In this document: piece by piece, positions 63,743 through 64,000 of the stretch
Layout of the letters: each line of letters opens with the position of its first letter
Numbering within the stretch: the stretch's first letter is position 1
NCBI GenBank assembly: GCA_964023205.1
Contig: OZ026844.1
Location: 32,163,326-32,227,325, forward strand
Source of the DNA: Lutraria lutraria
Taxonomy: Eukaryota > Mollusca > Bivalvia > Venerida > Mactridae
DNA: 64,000 bases
Reading direction: 5' to 3'
Program-made: the position numbers and the translations under genes
The notes under the pieces: generated by a model
What the model was told of the DNA's origin: nothing
The model's input: only the letters and a program-made list of their open reading frames with translations
Databases searched by the model: none

Positions 63743-64000
63743 GTGAGGAAGTACTTACATCAACTCAAATTTTAATCACTGTATTACATAAACATGACAC
63801 AGCTTATATAAATTTATATCTTAAAATTTCTTTCTTATTGTAGCTACGTCCCAAGTAACAGATTATCCAATGTGAACAATACAGTGGAAAGGAATCAGGG
63901 CTATATCAAATTGCACTGTCATTGATTTAATATAGATTTGAGTTTAATCAAAATTTGTATGGTTTGTAGATCTGTTACATACTCACCTAGTGGTATGTCT
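63743..64000 (+). other. Start of intron 68, runs off the window
   Basis: AT-rich. An AG at 63842-63843 opens a frame that stops within 11 codons, so I place no exon here. Confidence 0.6.

Noticed and set aside
63844..63876. Possible exon after AG at 63843
   Set aside because: With the required phase 1 it reads eleven codons and stops, with none of the GGGxIxLxV block expected next. The true exon is probably past the window.

Overview
The window is animal nuclear DNA, most likely from a bivalve mollusc. Coding sequence is cut into many short exons with GT-AG introns, and intergenic and intronic DNA is AT-rich. It is full of short inverted-repeat elements, tRNA-derived SINE-like heads and GTCGGTCGGT-type repeats of the sort common in clam genomes. 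The species call rests on recognising repeat styles, not on a search.

Two protein genes lie head to tail on the + strand. Gene 1 (1-5620, 5' end outside the window) supplies the last 1501 residues of a large type I membrane protein: LamG-like domain, EGF-like cysteine-rich stretch, von Willebrand factor D-like domain, second LamG-like domain, transmembrane helix and a long tail with a duplicated motif, an Asp run and Lys runs. Its poly(A) signal is at 6051. Between the genes (about 6.1-8.9 kb) are a tandem array of ~140 bp units, a 62 bp-arm inverted repeat and the presumed promoter of gene 2.

Gene 2 starts at 8966 with a signal peptide and runs off the right edge. I joined 68 exons by hand. 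All phases agree, there is no internal stop, and the sum is 20,404 coding bases (about 6,800 residues). The protein is built from a ~420-residue glycine-rich unit repeated thirteen times, with a fourteenth beginning at the window edge. Each unit runs: GAGHGGSGG, then YGDIYEP, then VDGxIxANG, then GGSGGSI, then GGGGAGGRIAVYF, then GGAGTxFIYN and DNNG, then WILP, then FNELQIYGNAHLA, then GDRTGxVHIG, then LGLAP, then ENLTLHHGG, then IEGGG, then TVDAGG, and back to the start. The short-period strand-turn pattern suggests a stacked beta-helix (inference). Foreign domains sit in loops of some units: discoidin/F5-8C-like domains in units 1, 8 and 10, a 28-cysteine galaxin-like stretch in unit 5 and a small cysteine-rich stretch in unit 13. 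I do not recognise a named family for the whole protein. A secreted or surface adhesion or matrix role is inferred from the signal peptide, carbohydrate-binding-type domains and sequons.

Layout: 1-6.1 kb gene 1 3' part; 6.1-9.0 kb intergenic; 9-27 kb units 1-3, with long introns and CpG-rich sequence; 29-39 kb units 3-7, ending in a 4.47 kb exon that holds three units without an intron; 39-64 kb units 8-14 in many small exons, with introns packed with pogo-like, hAT-like and SINE-like elements.
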